DNA from: Adenanthera pavonina
Lineage: Eukaryota > Streptophyta > Magnoliopsida > Fabales > Fabaceae
Direction: 5' to 3'
Assembly: GCA_026686845.1 (NCBI GenBank)
Contig: JAIVEN010000008.1
Location: forward strand, 10,198,501 to 10,262,500
Length of the DNA stretch: 64,000 nt
The notes beneath the pieces were generated by a model. It was given only the letters and a program-made list of their open reading frames with translations. It was not told the origin of the DNA and made no database searches. The position numbers and the translations under genes are program-made. Shown here piece by piece: positions 47,462-59,108 of this stretch (positions within the stretch are counted from its first letter, which is position 1; every line of letters starts with the position of its first letter).

Positions 47462-49524
47462 TGCATCACATAAGTTTCAATATTGAACCTCACAAATGAC
47501 AATGCATATATACCATTTTAGACACAATGGGCATGTTCCAACATGGCATAACACTAACTTAACCATTGACTCTCAACTCGATCAAGATAATGCATAGAAA
47601 TGTGAAATCTAAGGGTAATACAAAATGATTTAAGCAAGACAACACATGGCACTTGAGTGATGTCCTTACACTTGATACACTACTAATCAAAATAACCTGT
47701 GTTCTCAAATAAATCCATACCAAACACACTAAGTACTTAAATATCCCATGTGTCACCAAGGAGGACTAATTCTCCTTAGCATTCTCCTTGCTAAAGCTAG
47801 AGCCTTCACATGAATTTGTTAACTACACAGGGAGAAATAGATATCATAGTAACCAAGAGGTAACAAAAACAAATAGAGTGATTCAAAATACAATACCACA
47901 TACACAAAGTGTACAATGCAATGAAATTACAGGGTAACCCCAGCAAGTGGTCCTCTTTCAACAATCGGTGAAGGTTGATTCTAGGGTAACCACTAAGCTA
48001 ACCTTCCATCAGTTATGACCTAGTTAAAGACCATGACTCTGCTTTCCTTAGACAACCCAAATTGGTGGCAATTTAAAGAAGGTACATCCCCTATTCATAG
48101 CTACTTAGGTCTCCTTGCCAAAGGGAAACAATATATTGATATGAATGTAACAAGCGTTATCACTTGTGCACAAGGCCTTATGTGCAATTTAGTCGATCAG
48201 CATACTACGTGGTATTCAATGATATCATCACCTAACCAAAACATACTTAATCATGCATACTAACTAATAACAATGCCAGTATGTCATGCCAATATGTTAC
48301 CTCATTCTATACATCATCATGCCAACATTGTACAGTCATGCAAAACGTAAACATGGGATGCACAATAAATCTTATCACATGCTCACTGGTAATAATTCTA
48401 ACTCATACATAAAGATTGATAGATGTTGCTTATTATTGCTTACCATGATTAAAAAAGGGAGCGTATAAGTGACTTACTAGCCATTCTAGACATGCATATC
48501 ATGATATGAAAAGGTTAAAGCATAAAAAGTAAACAAGAGTTACTCACTGGTTATCAAAAGTTGTCAAACTCACACAATATCTCGGTAGGCCATTTGAGAA
48601 CCAACTACATACATGTGAAGGATGCAAATCGAAGTCAATAAACAAGGTTCCATACATGTTGTAAGGCCAAAACAACTAACAAAACCTAATTCAAACCATC
48701 CTAACTACCAAACCCTCTTAACACCTCCAAGGCCAAAATGTCTCATATAGCAAATAGCCACTTAACAATGAATTCATTACTTCCCAACAATTTCTTGAAG
48801 TATAGAAACTTTAATCAAATGAGCTCATACTCTACACAACGAATAAACACTCAAAGTAAGTAACCACATAGCCTTCAATTCACTATAAATTGAGGTTCCA
48901 AGCTTCTACCCTACCAAACCATGCAAATAACACCATAACTACTTATATTTAAACCTAAATCAACTTCCATAGTAGCCATTTGCCCATAAAATTTTTGTAT
49001 GAAGAAACTCCTCCAAGAAAGTGGTTAGAGTTTGCTTCCCACAAGTATAAACACCCAAAAACTCAATCCTAAACCTTGAAAATACTACATAACACATTTT
49101 TGAAGCATTCTGACACAATTTATTCTGTCAAAAGCCTATAGAAATTAGAATCCTAACTTCACCCATGAAATTCCACTATGAGACTAGAGAAAAGAGAAGA
49201 GGGAGATGAGGAAATCAAGTTACCTTGAAGATTCAAGCCTCTCAAGGCATCAAAAGCTTGCCTCATAGCTCATAAAATAAAACCCTAGAAGAGCTTCCTC
49301 GGTTCTCCCTGATCATAAATTATTCTAACAAGCTAGATCACATCCTTTATAACCATGACCATGGCTGGCGCCAAGGTTAGCTCTTTCTTTTTAAAAAAAA
49401 AAATATTCTTCTTTATTTTCTGGTTTTCCTTCGGTCTTCCCCTTTGTGGTCCTATATAATTCCAATGATATCCTTCCACTAATTTGAAGTATGGTTCTAA
49501 AACAATTAAATCAAGGCTGTTACA
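47462..49524 (-). mobile_element. E-type LTR, minus strand
   Basis: The minus-strand start is TGTAACAGCCTTGATTTAA at 49,524. It runs left through 'aaaataaaaccctagaagagctt', 'catatcatgatatgaaaagg', 'caatcggtgaaggttgattc' and 'ttagtaaccaagagg', the same ordered landmarks as the A LTRs but diverged. The left end is near or at 47,462 and not exactly defined. Nothing coding. Confidence 0.6.
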
Positions 49525-49919
49525 ATATTTTTACTTCTTATTTTCAATTTTTTTACTTGAAATCAATTGTTTTATATGTTTTTATTATTTTTGTTAGGTC
49601 TAGTAACCTACATGATAAGTTATGATGATGTCAAATAGTAGAACAAAAAGTTTGTATGATATGTGAATTTAGTTATCATTATATATTATATATTATGCTT
49701 ATCATTTGAAGTGAACTTGGACTAACCATTTGATTTGTAAGTTGAATATTCTTAATATAGGTTTGTCCAAGAAAATAAGAGTGAGTATTAAAGTGAAGTA
49801 ATGAATTATCATTTTTATACTCTACTCAAAGATGTATCCAGTATAAAGACAAAGGAATGATGCTCCAAGAAGTGAAGAACAAGAATTAAATAGTACAAGT
49901 TTGGTTACATCAAGATAGC
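49525..49919. other. AT-rich spacer, nothing recognised
   Basis: No ORF and no match found to other repeats in the window. A 'tgttaggtctagtaac' at about 49,593 could be an LTR start for the S fragment to the right, but the intervening sequence does not match other S copies. Confidence 0.3.
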
Positions 49920-50015
49920 CTTTAGAAATTTGGCCCAAATTTGCTTCCAAATACATCTAATTAGAATCTAAACTACTAATAATGAATAGTAAATGGTTCC
50001 TAAGGTTAAGGAGTG
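49920..50015 (+). mobile_element. B-family LTR 3'-end fragment
   Basis: 'atttggcccaaatttgcttc' to 'ggttcctaaggttaagga' followed by GTGACA matches the last ~95 bp of the B solo LTR at 4,597-4,691. It has no other B sequence beside it, so it is a small relic trapped beside the S LTR. Confidence 0.65.
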
Positions 50016-50017
50016 AC

Positions 50018-51096
50018 ACAAAGCTTGCAAGTCTATTATGACAATCTGTTGTCATACAAATATTGGTATTTAGAAATTCAAATTTTGAACTAAGTCTGAT
50101 AAAAGTTCTCTCTGACGAACGAACTTTGAATCTTGAAAATTCGAATTTCGAAAAGATGAATTATTGTGCCTTATTGAGCTGGCCACTAACGGATGAATTT
50201 TAGGCACCAAAATTCGAACGTCAAAGGGACTATAGCAATATGGGACTACTGTTCACACTTTTAAGAAGAACTTTTAACTTGACAATTTGTATATTCCAAC
50301 ACAAGAAAAATTTCTCAATGATGAAAATTCAAACTTTGCTTTACAACAGACGAACTTTGAAATTTAACGTTAAAGTCTTTAGCTTTTGGTCTCTGCGAAA
50401 TTCATTTGTTGACTAACCAAAATTCGAACTTTGAATGTCAGAAGCATTAAATGTGGTTGGTGAATGGATAGTTTTTCAGAGTAACCTTTGGGTAACTTCT
50501 CCAACAGATAGATTTTGTCTCTAACGTATAGTTAAGACCTAAATCTATAAATACAACATCATTTGAAGTTATGAGTAATGATTTTAACATTGTATATACT
50601 GAAACTCTGTCAAATTCTCAACTCAAAGTCTCTTACTCTCATACTTCAGTCTTCTACACTTAAACTTTCATATACACTCTAAATTAGAGAGTTTATTCTT
50701 TGTAATCAATCTTATCTTCATCTGGAAGAAAGATTTTCTTGTGAGAGAATATCACAAGGGATTTGGGAAGCACTTGGCTAGAGTGCAAAAAGAGAACTTG
50801 TAAGCTCTAAGAACAGAGCATCAAAGATGTATTGAGGCAATAGCAAGAAACCCACTGAATTCTTGCAGGATAGTTGAAAATCTCAAGTAGTTGCTTGGGG
50901 ACTGGACATAGGTCAAGATAGATAGACTGAACCAGGATAAACATCTGTATCAATCCTTCTCCTTTACTGCTTTTACATTGTTATTATATTGTACTATGTT
51001 TTGCAATCTTGTTGGTCTTCATTATACACTTGAGTTTTGCAGAAAATCTTAATCTTCCCAATTCACCCCCCTCTTGGGAAGCCAGCTTATCTAACA
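50018..51096 (+). mobile_element. S-family LTR, 3' two thirds
   Basis: Aligns closely with 45,625-46,693, from 'agcttgcaagtctattatgacaa' to the end 'agccagcttatctaaca' at 51,096. It carries the TATAAATA box at 50,546-50,553. It interrupts an A LTR whose right part follows at once. Confidence 0.75.
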
Positions 51097-52977
51097 GATG
51101 TGAATTTTGAAGGGTTTATGCATAATTTAAGCTTAACCTAGGTCATTTTTAATTAGAGCTCTTGGGAATCCGAGGTGTATATGGTTTAGTAGTGTTTGAA
51201 TGGTCCCTAAGAGCTTATCGATGCATAAAAGGGGTGTTAAAACCTTGGGTTAGGCTAAAGTGGTTGAACTATGGAATTTGGATATTTGGTATGTGATGTT
51301 AATCAAGGTATTATGGTATTGGTAAGGTTGTTTGCTACTCGGGGAAGGCTAGTCATGGGATTGGCATTCAAGAAAGTTTGTGGAACTCAAGTGAATATGG
51401 TTTGTTTGCATTGTATTGTCTGTATTGTATGATAGTACGTATATTTATATATATATGTATGTTTCTTTCATACCACAATATGGATGTGTTGCTGTGTAGT
51501 ATTTTCTATATATATCATGATATGCACATAGCTAGATGATGATTATGATGACTATGATGATTATGATGATGATATTGACATGACATGACATAATGCATAC
51601 ATGACATTGTGATATGATGATGATAATGATTATATGATGATATATGAGCATCACCACATGACATTGTAAAATTGTGATATATGGTGGATTAGGTGGTGAT
51701 GATGATATGATATATGATGATATATGTTAGAGAGGATAAGGATGAAATATATATATATATATATGTTAGAGAGGATAAAGATGGGATCCCTGTGACTAAA
51801 TTGCCTCCTATAGCTAGGAGGGGAAAGCACACAGTGGACTGCACCTTCCATAAATTGTTGTCAATTCATGGTGGGAAAGGGGAAGGAGAGCCACGGTCCA
51901 AACATTAGTGTTACCTTTGGCCGAGTGCACTAACGGGAGATGAGGTTGGTGATGTCCCAGAATCAATCTTCACTAACTATTGGAAGGGAATTACCTATAT
52001 GAAATGTTCTGTTATGACGATAGCCCGTGGTTCTAGCTATCTGTGAGGGAGACATGCATTCCATTCATTTCACATTGCATTCATGAGTTATATGAGATAT
52101 ATGTATATATATGTATGTGGTTGTCCCCGATTACTAAGACATTATCTCACACCCCTCTCCCATGAACTAACCTTTCAAGTGACGGTTCTAGCACTAGTCC
52201 TAAGAAAACACGTGAGTAGCATCGAACGTGGGAATATTGGGTCTATGTAGTTTGTGTGTTTTGGATATGTATCTTGTGTCAAATAGGATAGAAGCTTTTG
52301 TAATAAATATAAGACATTGTAAGGATTGTTATGGATGGATGTATGTATGGTTACATGTGGAAAAGGTGTTGTTTGTGGTATGTATGTGTTATGCATGATG
52401 AAAGGTGTTTTTGGGTCTGGTTGGTGTGTTTTAGGGCCTGTAGCCGTTTTGTCGAGTTGGGGTTCAAAGGGGTCAAATCTTAGAGGAATGGTTCCTTTGA
52501 GGTAACACCTCTTTAGACAATTTGGCTTGGAGGTTTTGGACCTGTATGAATGGTGTTTGAGTGACCATTTACCTTTAATGGCAATTGGGGTGATTAATGG
52601 TGAGTTTTGGTTAAAAAGTGGCCAAATGATGTTAGGGGTCCAGAATCTCCATATGAGGTCAGATTAAGGTAAAGTTGGTGTCTATGGATAGATTGGGACT
52701 AGATTGACTTGTAGGAGTTAGAATCAAGTCAATCGGAGGTCGAAGCATAAAGTTATGCTTGTCAGAATTTACCCCCAGTGTTGAGTTTTTCCTGGTGTGG
52801 AAACCAGCAGGGAGCGCCACGGCGCCAAGGTCCAGGCCATGGCGCCAGTGGTGTTGTTTGGTTCGTTTCTGCTGTTTTGGAGTTTTGAGAGGTTGTTTTG
52901 AGTTTTTTAGGTTGCATTTGGTTGATGATTTTGAAGTTTTAGTCAAGTCTGGAGGTGTCAGGAGGTAGGGTGTTACA
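51097..52977 (+). mobile_element. A-family LTR, right three quarters
   Basis: Aligns with 61,255-63,023 from 'tttgaagggtttatgcataa' to GGTGTTACA at 52,977. It contains a GAT/ATG microsatellite region (about 51,535-51,720), two copies of the 'ttagagaggataa' unit and a partly decayed GC box 'gccacggcgccaagg'. The left quarter is missing at the S LTR junction. Confidence 0.8.
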
Positions 52978-53036
52978 GTCATTGTATAAATATCGAAGCT
53001 CTATGGCCAAAGGATAGTCATTGGACACTACTTGTA
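52978..53036. other. Short spacer between A and C LTRs
   Basis: A 59-bp stretch with no recognised content. It ends 'ttgta' just before the TGTAATAGCCC start of the C LTR. Confidence 0.4.
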
Positions 53037-54831
53037 TGTAATAGCCCAAATTTAATCATTTTGGCATGTAAGAGGACTCATGAAAGGGTATTATTAGAAT
53101 TATACAGGATCGGAGGTACCAAGACCAGAGGGAAGAAGGAAAATAAAACGGTACAATTTTGGTAATAGAAATGGCTGGCGCTGCAGTACCAACACTACAC
53201 TTTATGGTGCCAAGTCATGAACTTTTTTTAAATAAGAAGCAACCCAACTTGTCAGAGCAGTAGTGGTATGAGGAAGCTATGCTAGGGTTTGTGTTTTTGG
53301 GTTAGAGACCATGTTTTCTAGCTTTAGAAGGCTCTAATCTTCAAGTATAATAGTTTTTCCTTCTTCCTCTCCTCTTTCTTCAAGATTCATGAGTGATTTT
53401 TGTGGGAAAGGCTTGGGTTTTGAATTTGTTGAAGATTTCACCTATCAAATTGTGTTCAAATGCTTCGAAATAGTGTTGTGTGATGTCTTCAAGCTTTGAG
53501 ATTGGAGATTTTTAGGTGTAAAGGCTTAAAAATACCAAACCCTTGCCTCTATCAAGTAGGGTGCTGTGATGCATGGGTTTTCTGAGTTGTGTTGGGATAT
53601 AGGAATCTAATTTGGGGTTAATTAAGAGTGGTTATGGTATTAGCTTAGTGATTTTGTCGAGTATAAGCTTGGAACCCCAAGTTGTGGCTTATTAGAAGCT
53701 ATGTCACCAATTGATATGTGTGTAAATTGATTATGCAAGATGTAAGCTCATTTAATTGAAGTTTTTACACTCTGAGCAATTGTTAGGAAGTTCCAAATTT
53801 ATTGGTAAGTGGCTAACTCATTGTATGATAAAAAATTGGCCTTATGGGTACTAAGTGATCTTGGATAGTTTAAATGGCTTCGTTCAAATTTTGACGATTG
53901 TTTGGGTCTTAATAGATGTCTAGCATACCATATATTAACTTGGATTATGTCCCTCTTATATGTGAGTTTTTGGTTCTCTAGCAGCCTATTGAGGTATTAT
54001 GTAAATATGGGTAACTTGAGTAACCAGGGAGCAACTTTTGTTTACTGTATATGTTCTAAACTTTTATAACATGATATGCATCTTTTGATATGACTAGTGA
54101 GTTTTCTTGTACTCTATACTCTTTTGAAACCAATGGCAAGAAATAAGAAATTGTTAGAAGAAATGCATGTATAGAAAATCTTGAAAGTTAGCATGATATA
54201 TATATGATTTATATTGCATCCCCATAATTATATCTTACATGATATAGTAGTGCTAGAATGATACTATATATGATGGAATGGCATATTAGTATGACATATT
54301 GGCATTGTCATTGGATAATGAACGTGTTAAGCATGATTTGGTTTGGGTGACAATGTCCGTAAATACTATGTAGTATGTCAATTCACTAAATGGCACATGA
54401 GGCCTCGTGTCCAGGTGGTAAGGCTTGTGATATTTATGTCACTAAATAGTCATCCTTTGGTTAAGAGACTTAAGTAGTTGTGGATGGGGGATGCATTTTC
54501 TCTAAATAGCCATCAATTTAGGTGGTCTATGAGAAGGAGAGCCATGCTCTAACCATCAGTGTAATGACCTTTGGTGGGGTCATGACTAGTAGAAGTAAGC
54601 TTAATGGTTACCCTAGAAGCGGCCATCACCAATTATTGGAAGGATGCTACTTATTGAGGTTCCCTATGATGGGAACTAGTTCATGGTTTTAGCTATCATT
54701 GTTAGGGGTTCCATTGCATATCATGTGCATCGCATCTTACATTGTATATCTTGTGCATATAAAGTTATACTTGAACTTTTAAACTTATTGAGGTTACTCC
54801 TTGATTACTGGGACTTCTATCACACTCCTTC
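53037..54831 (+). mobile_element. C-family LTR (copy 2), left part
   Basis: Starts TGTAATAGCCCAAATTT and aligns on its right half with 1,400-2,287 and 4,697-4,955. The left part resembles A LTRs in plan (leader with 'gaagctatgctagggtttg', 'ctaggtttgg'-like blocks) but differs in sequence. An A LTR is inserted after CCTTC (54,827-54,831). Confidence 0.65.
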
Positions 54832-56276
54832 TGTAACAATCCTCATTACATTATCCCCAACTTAGTCTCCAGCTAACGAAGTAGAATTGATGATGTTTGC
54901 AGGATTAGAGGAACCAAGGTGAAAGAAGACTAAAGTGGAGCCAGAGAAGCTCCACGCCGCAACGAGACACAAGGCCATCGTGAACGTGCTTGAATTTTGT
55001 GAAATTTTCAAACAAAAAGGGCCTCACACTATAGCAAACTTGCCTGCCACCGTGGCACCAGACCGTGAATTAGTGTAAAACATAAGCAATTTAGTTAGCC
55101 AAGAGAAGAGAAGAATGGAGGGAGAGACGTAGAGTAGAGCTAGGGTTCAAGTTTTCTGGCATTTGGGAGTGATTTTTGGCCTGTGGGAGCTTCAATCTTA
55201 GTTGATAAGTGATCCTTGCTCCTCCCTCTCAATTTTTCTTCGGTTTTTGAGTTGGATTCTTCTGCCACTCCGGTGTTAGGAATCTTTAAGTCATTAGTCA
55301 TGTATGTATCGTCTATGTATGCATTGCACCAAGTAGGATAACATGTTTGTAATCTATATTATAACAATGATGTTGTGATGTTGATGGTTATGAATGTTGT
55401 ATGATGACATGGATGATTATAATGATAATGTGGGTGAATGGCATGCTTGATTGTGGCATGTGCCAAGGTGGAGGTTATGTGTATGTGTGATAATGGTTTC
55501 GACCCCGGCATAGGTCATGATTGATGAAACAGGTATCTTGTGTTAGGGTGGTTGTATGTGAGCCCAAAAGGAGGTTTTTAGGCCTAGATAATATGTTTTG
55601 AGCATATAGCCCATTATGTGTAGTTGGGATTCAAGGGGGTTGAATCTCAGAGAAGTGGTTTCTTTGAGGTGAAACCTCTTTGGGATGAAACCTCTTTGAA
55701 CAAGTTGATTAAGTCGATTAGAACCTGTGTTAATAGTTCATAATGGCCCAATCGCTTTTGGCGGCAATTAGAAGAGGTTTATGGCAAATTTTGGCCAAAA
55801 AGTAGCCATAACGGTGTCGGATATCTAAAATCTCCAAAGAGAGATGGATTTGAGTGAAATTGATGTCTATGGATAGATTGAGATAAGATTGACTTGTTGG
55901 AGTTGGAATTAGGTCAATCGGAGTTAAGAACACGAAGTTATGCGCATCTGAATTTAGCCTCGAAAGTTAAAATTTGCTAATATAATATCAGTAAAGGGGC
56001 ATTGCGGTGCCAAAAGCTTGGCCGCAGCACCACATGCTTCTACCCAATTCATGCCATAGCATCACTATAGCCGCCACTGCACCAAGTGCTACTGCTTGGC
56101 TGATGCTGTGACGGTACTGTAGCACGCCGCGGCTCTATACTGTTCTAGCCTAAATCCAAGTTTTCCACTATTTTGATGTTTTGAGGAGTTAAAGTTGGGG
56201 TGTTCTAGTTTTGTTTGGTTAGTTTTTAGAATAATTGGTCAAGAATGGAGATGTATTGGAGTACTAGAGTGTTACA
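54832..56276 (+). mobile_element. A-family LTR with internal deletion, TSD CCTTC/CCCTC
   Basis: A 1,445-bp LTR starts TGTAACAATCCTCATTAC and ends GAGTGTTACA. It is flanked by CCTTC and CCCTC, a 5-bp duplication with one mismatch. The join near 55,300 skips about 0.9 kb compared with the full A LTR, going from the leader straight to the 'gcattgcaccaagtagg' block. Solo LTR inside the C LTR. Confidence 0.8.
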
Positions 56277-56803
56277 CCCTCTATGTTTAACATTTCCAGG
56301 ATAGGACTTTAGCTCTATTCATGGGAAAGCTGAGGAGGACTAGTTCTTTCGGTATGGTTTTATTTGAGAACACACGTTATGCTTAGTTAGTATTGTGCCA
56401 AGTGAATGACATCTATTTGATGCCGTATGTATCATTATTGTATTAGTTCCTTGGGTTTATCTTTGAATCTCATACGGTCTTGCATGTTGGCACCTCTCGG
56501 AATCTCATGGTTGGTATGAACTTGTAATTTGATTGGGCATGTATAATGTATTCAATTCAATATGTATGTTGGTTCATGACGCGTGTATACCTTCCTTGAT
56601 GCTTTATGTTGATTGATGTTGATTATGAATGTGAACTTTGCGAGGGGGAGGGTGTTCATTGTCCAAATTAGTGTTATCATGTTTAGGCACTGGGGTTTAG
56701 TTACCCCAAGTGTATTTTGATGAAATAAACTCGATTATAAGGTTGGTCTTGACATTTGCTGGGCTTGATGAAAAATGATTATGTCACCCATTAATGGGAT
56801 CTG
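56277..56803 (+). mobile_element. C-family LTR (copy 2), right part
   Basis: Continues the C LTR after the A insertion and aligns with 7,350-7,895. Its last ~550 bp are missing where it meets the patatin upstream region. Confidence 0.6.
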
Positions 56804-58380
56804 TGTTATCTAATCTATGATGAGAAGATATTATAACCGTTTATATTTTGTTTCCCAATCCAATCCTCATCCTTTCCCATTGCGAAACAAAATATTGACA
56901 TGTTACTTAAATTGTCTTATTTTCTACGATGCATTGTCACGGTAGATAGGTCTATGTACCACTTGGAACTTGCCAAGCCTTAATTTCTTTCAATGACCAT
57001 TGTAACGTTGTCAAAAGTGTGACCGCGGTCCATACGTGTGACCGCGGTCTTCTATAGTCGTGACCACTCAATTATGACGCACAAACAAATAAACTGATAA
57101 ATAATTGTTTTAATCCTTAATTTTTAAATTTTAGTTTAGTTCTTATAATTAAAAATTTTCAATAATTAAATTATCGTGATTTTTAACTTCAACTTTGTTC
57201 ATATTCATAAACTTCAATTAATTGTAGTGGCAAATTATATACTATTCTGATATATATATATATTCAAAATAAACACATTTTTTACGGAAAAAAATTATAT
57301 ACATTTAAATCATGCATATCAACAAATGATTGCCCATCATGTTTGATGGGGACATTAACAAAAAATTAATGAATGTTGACAAAAATTAGTGATAGATTTT
57401 TGACAATTTTTTTTTATTTTTTTATAAGGTTCAATTATAAATTTTACACCGTAAAAAGGGAGCAACATTGCAAACCGGGAAAAAAAAAAAAGAGTTTGAT
57501 ACAAATACATAAAGCCAACACTATAATCTAGAATTACATCTCAAGTTTCGAAACAGCCAATCAACTAATGGACCACTCCCACTTTCGAAACAGCCAACAA
57601 TACTATACTTTTTTAAAAAAAAAAAAAAGAAATTTATTGTTTCACTCAATGCAAAACATGTTATTAAATTCTTGTGATTTTATAATCTTTTAATCTAGTG
57701 CTAACCGTATTTGTCATATTGGGATATTAAAAGGATCACAATGCTTTTCATGAAGCACGCTAATATTCTACACTTCATGCAATATCTTTCATGCAATATA
57801 AAGTAAAATAAATTTAATTTAATGAAAAATGTGCCCGATAATATTCATTTTTCCAGCTTACATAGCCTATATATGTATATGTGTTTATTAATTTGCTATT
57901 ATCATTATCAACGTGTTATGTACATTTGATTTGATTTTAAATTAAGTCAAAAACTTGTAATAACCCCTCTTGACAAAAGTCGGAGATAACCCCCATTTTA
58001 GTATGAAATATGGATTCCATTTGTGTGTTCAATCAAGCCTGGATATGTAGCAGCTTAAATACTTGTTTAGAGAGTTTTGTTGCCTCTGTGGCCTACCTAA
58101 TTTGGTTAGGATTAGTCAAAGTCTAATATAACTTTTAGATATTGAGTGGTTTGTTAATAGAAAATCAGATTTAACTACAAATTAAGTAAAATTGCTGACC
58201 AAAAGAATGATTAAATAGAAAAAAAAAATAGGATTTGGCACATATATGAACAACTATTGGACCACGAAAACGTCGTGATTCTATATATATCTTTTAAGTT
58301 TTTAGCTATGTCATGAGACACACATGATAAATTTCCATCTAGCCTTGGCTTAACATTTTTTCTCATCTGGATCAAATTTC
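56804..58380 (+). promoter_or_regulatory. Upstream region of the patatin-like gene
   Basis: About 1.6 kb without coding sequence. The first ~700 bp recur at 9,190-10,045 and 33,401-34,540. It holds two copies of the perfect palindrome GACCGCGGTC (57,021-57,030 and 57,040-57,049), 19 bp apart. The rest (57,540-58,380) is AT-rich and looks unique in this window. The function is inferred only from position. Confidence 0.5.
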
Positions 58381-58388
58381 TATATATA
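58381..58388 (+). promoter_or_regulatory. TATA box of the patatin-like gene
   Basis: TATATATA followed by 'caaacctacac'. A start about 30 bp downstream (near 58,412) would place the ATGs at 58,400 and 58,404 at or before the RNA start, and so favours ATG 58,482 as the initiation codon. Another TATATATA lies at about 58,280. Confidence 0.55.
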
Positions 58389-58481
58389 CAAACCTACACA
58401 TGAATGAAGAACACAGAAGCTACAAATCGATCTCTTATATCTAGCCATATCAGAGAGCCATCAAATTTCTCCATTGTTTTC

Positions 58482-58669
58482 ATGTCAAAAATGGGTGTGT
58501 TCCTTTTGTTACTTCTTGTATTATCCAATCAATTAATGGTTGGATTTGCCACAAATAATGGGGAAGATACTGACAATGTGAACGTAGTCAGTATTCTTGC
58601 CATAGATGGAGGTGGCATAAAAGGGATTATCCCTGGTGTTGTTCTCAGATACCTCGAAGCTGCCTTCAG
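58482..58669 (+). pseudogene. Patatin-like exon 1
   Basis: 62 codons plus two bases. It encodes the putative signal peptide and the start of the patatin domain, 'VSILAIDGGGIKGIIPGVVL', with the glycine-rich oxyanion-hole loop DGGGIKG. It ends at donor AG|GTTTAT. Family members usually end this exon in phase 0 with '..LQ'; here it ends in phase 2 (GCC TTC AG), while exon 2 is readable only in phase 0. A one-base loss just before the donor would explain this. Confidence 0.85.
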
Positions 58670-58907
58670 GTTTATGTGTATTTCTGTGTCTGCATATGTA
58701 ATTTAGAATAAATGATGTTTTTTTTTTTAGTTTATTTAAATGAATTGCACATACTCCTAGCCTTTTGTTTATATATATATAAGCCATTCCTTATATTTTG
58801 ATCAAATTTCAGATACATTTTTAATTTTGGTGAAATTACATAGACAACATCTCTACATTTTTAAAATTTACAAAGAAGATTGTGTGATTTTTATTATTTA
58901 TTTTCAG

Positions 58908-59108
58908 AAATATGACTCAAGTGCAAGAATAGGAGAGTATTTTGATGTGATTTCTGGGATAAGCACTGGGGGGGGGGGGGGGGGTTATAGCAGGTATTCT
59001 CGCTGCCCCTAACCCTCAAAACAACCATCGTCCTAAGTATCCTGCTGGAGAAATTGTCGACTTCTACAGACAAAATGGCCCTTCCATTTTCACTATTTCC
59101 CACAGCTG
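58908..59108 (+). pseudogene. Patatin-like exon 2 with nucleophile elbow
   Basis: The acceptor TTTTCAG ends at 58,907 and the donor GTATGT starts at 59,109. It encodes 'YDSSARIGEYFDVISGISTG' with the GxSxG motif carrying the catalytic serine, followed, after a G run, by 'IAGILAAPNPQNNHRPKYPA'. The run of 17 G (58,968-58,984) changes the frame. Read from 58,908 the frame ends at TAA 59,010-59,012; read as spliced from exon 1 it ends earlier at TAG 58,930-58,932. Confidence 0.88.
58968..58984 (+). repeat. Homopolymer of 17 G inside the catalytic loop codons
   Basis: The family has Gly-Gly-Val/Leu here. Seven G followed by TT would encode Gly-Gly-Val in frame, as would 10, 13 or 16. Seventeen does not. 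It may be a true slippage mutation or a sequencing or assembly artefact. Confidence 0.9.

Noticed and set aside
58404..58481. Upstream in-frame ATG as the patatin start
   Set aside because: It lies at or before the RNA start expected from the TATA box and would place 26 non-hydrophobic residues before the signal peptide. ATG 58,482 is preferred, though not proven.
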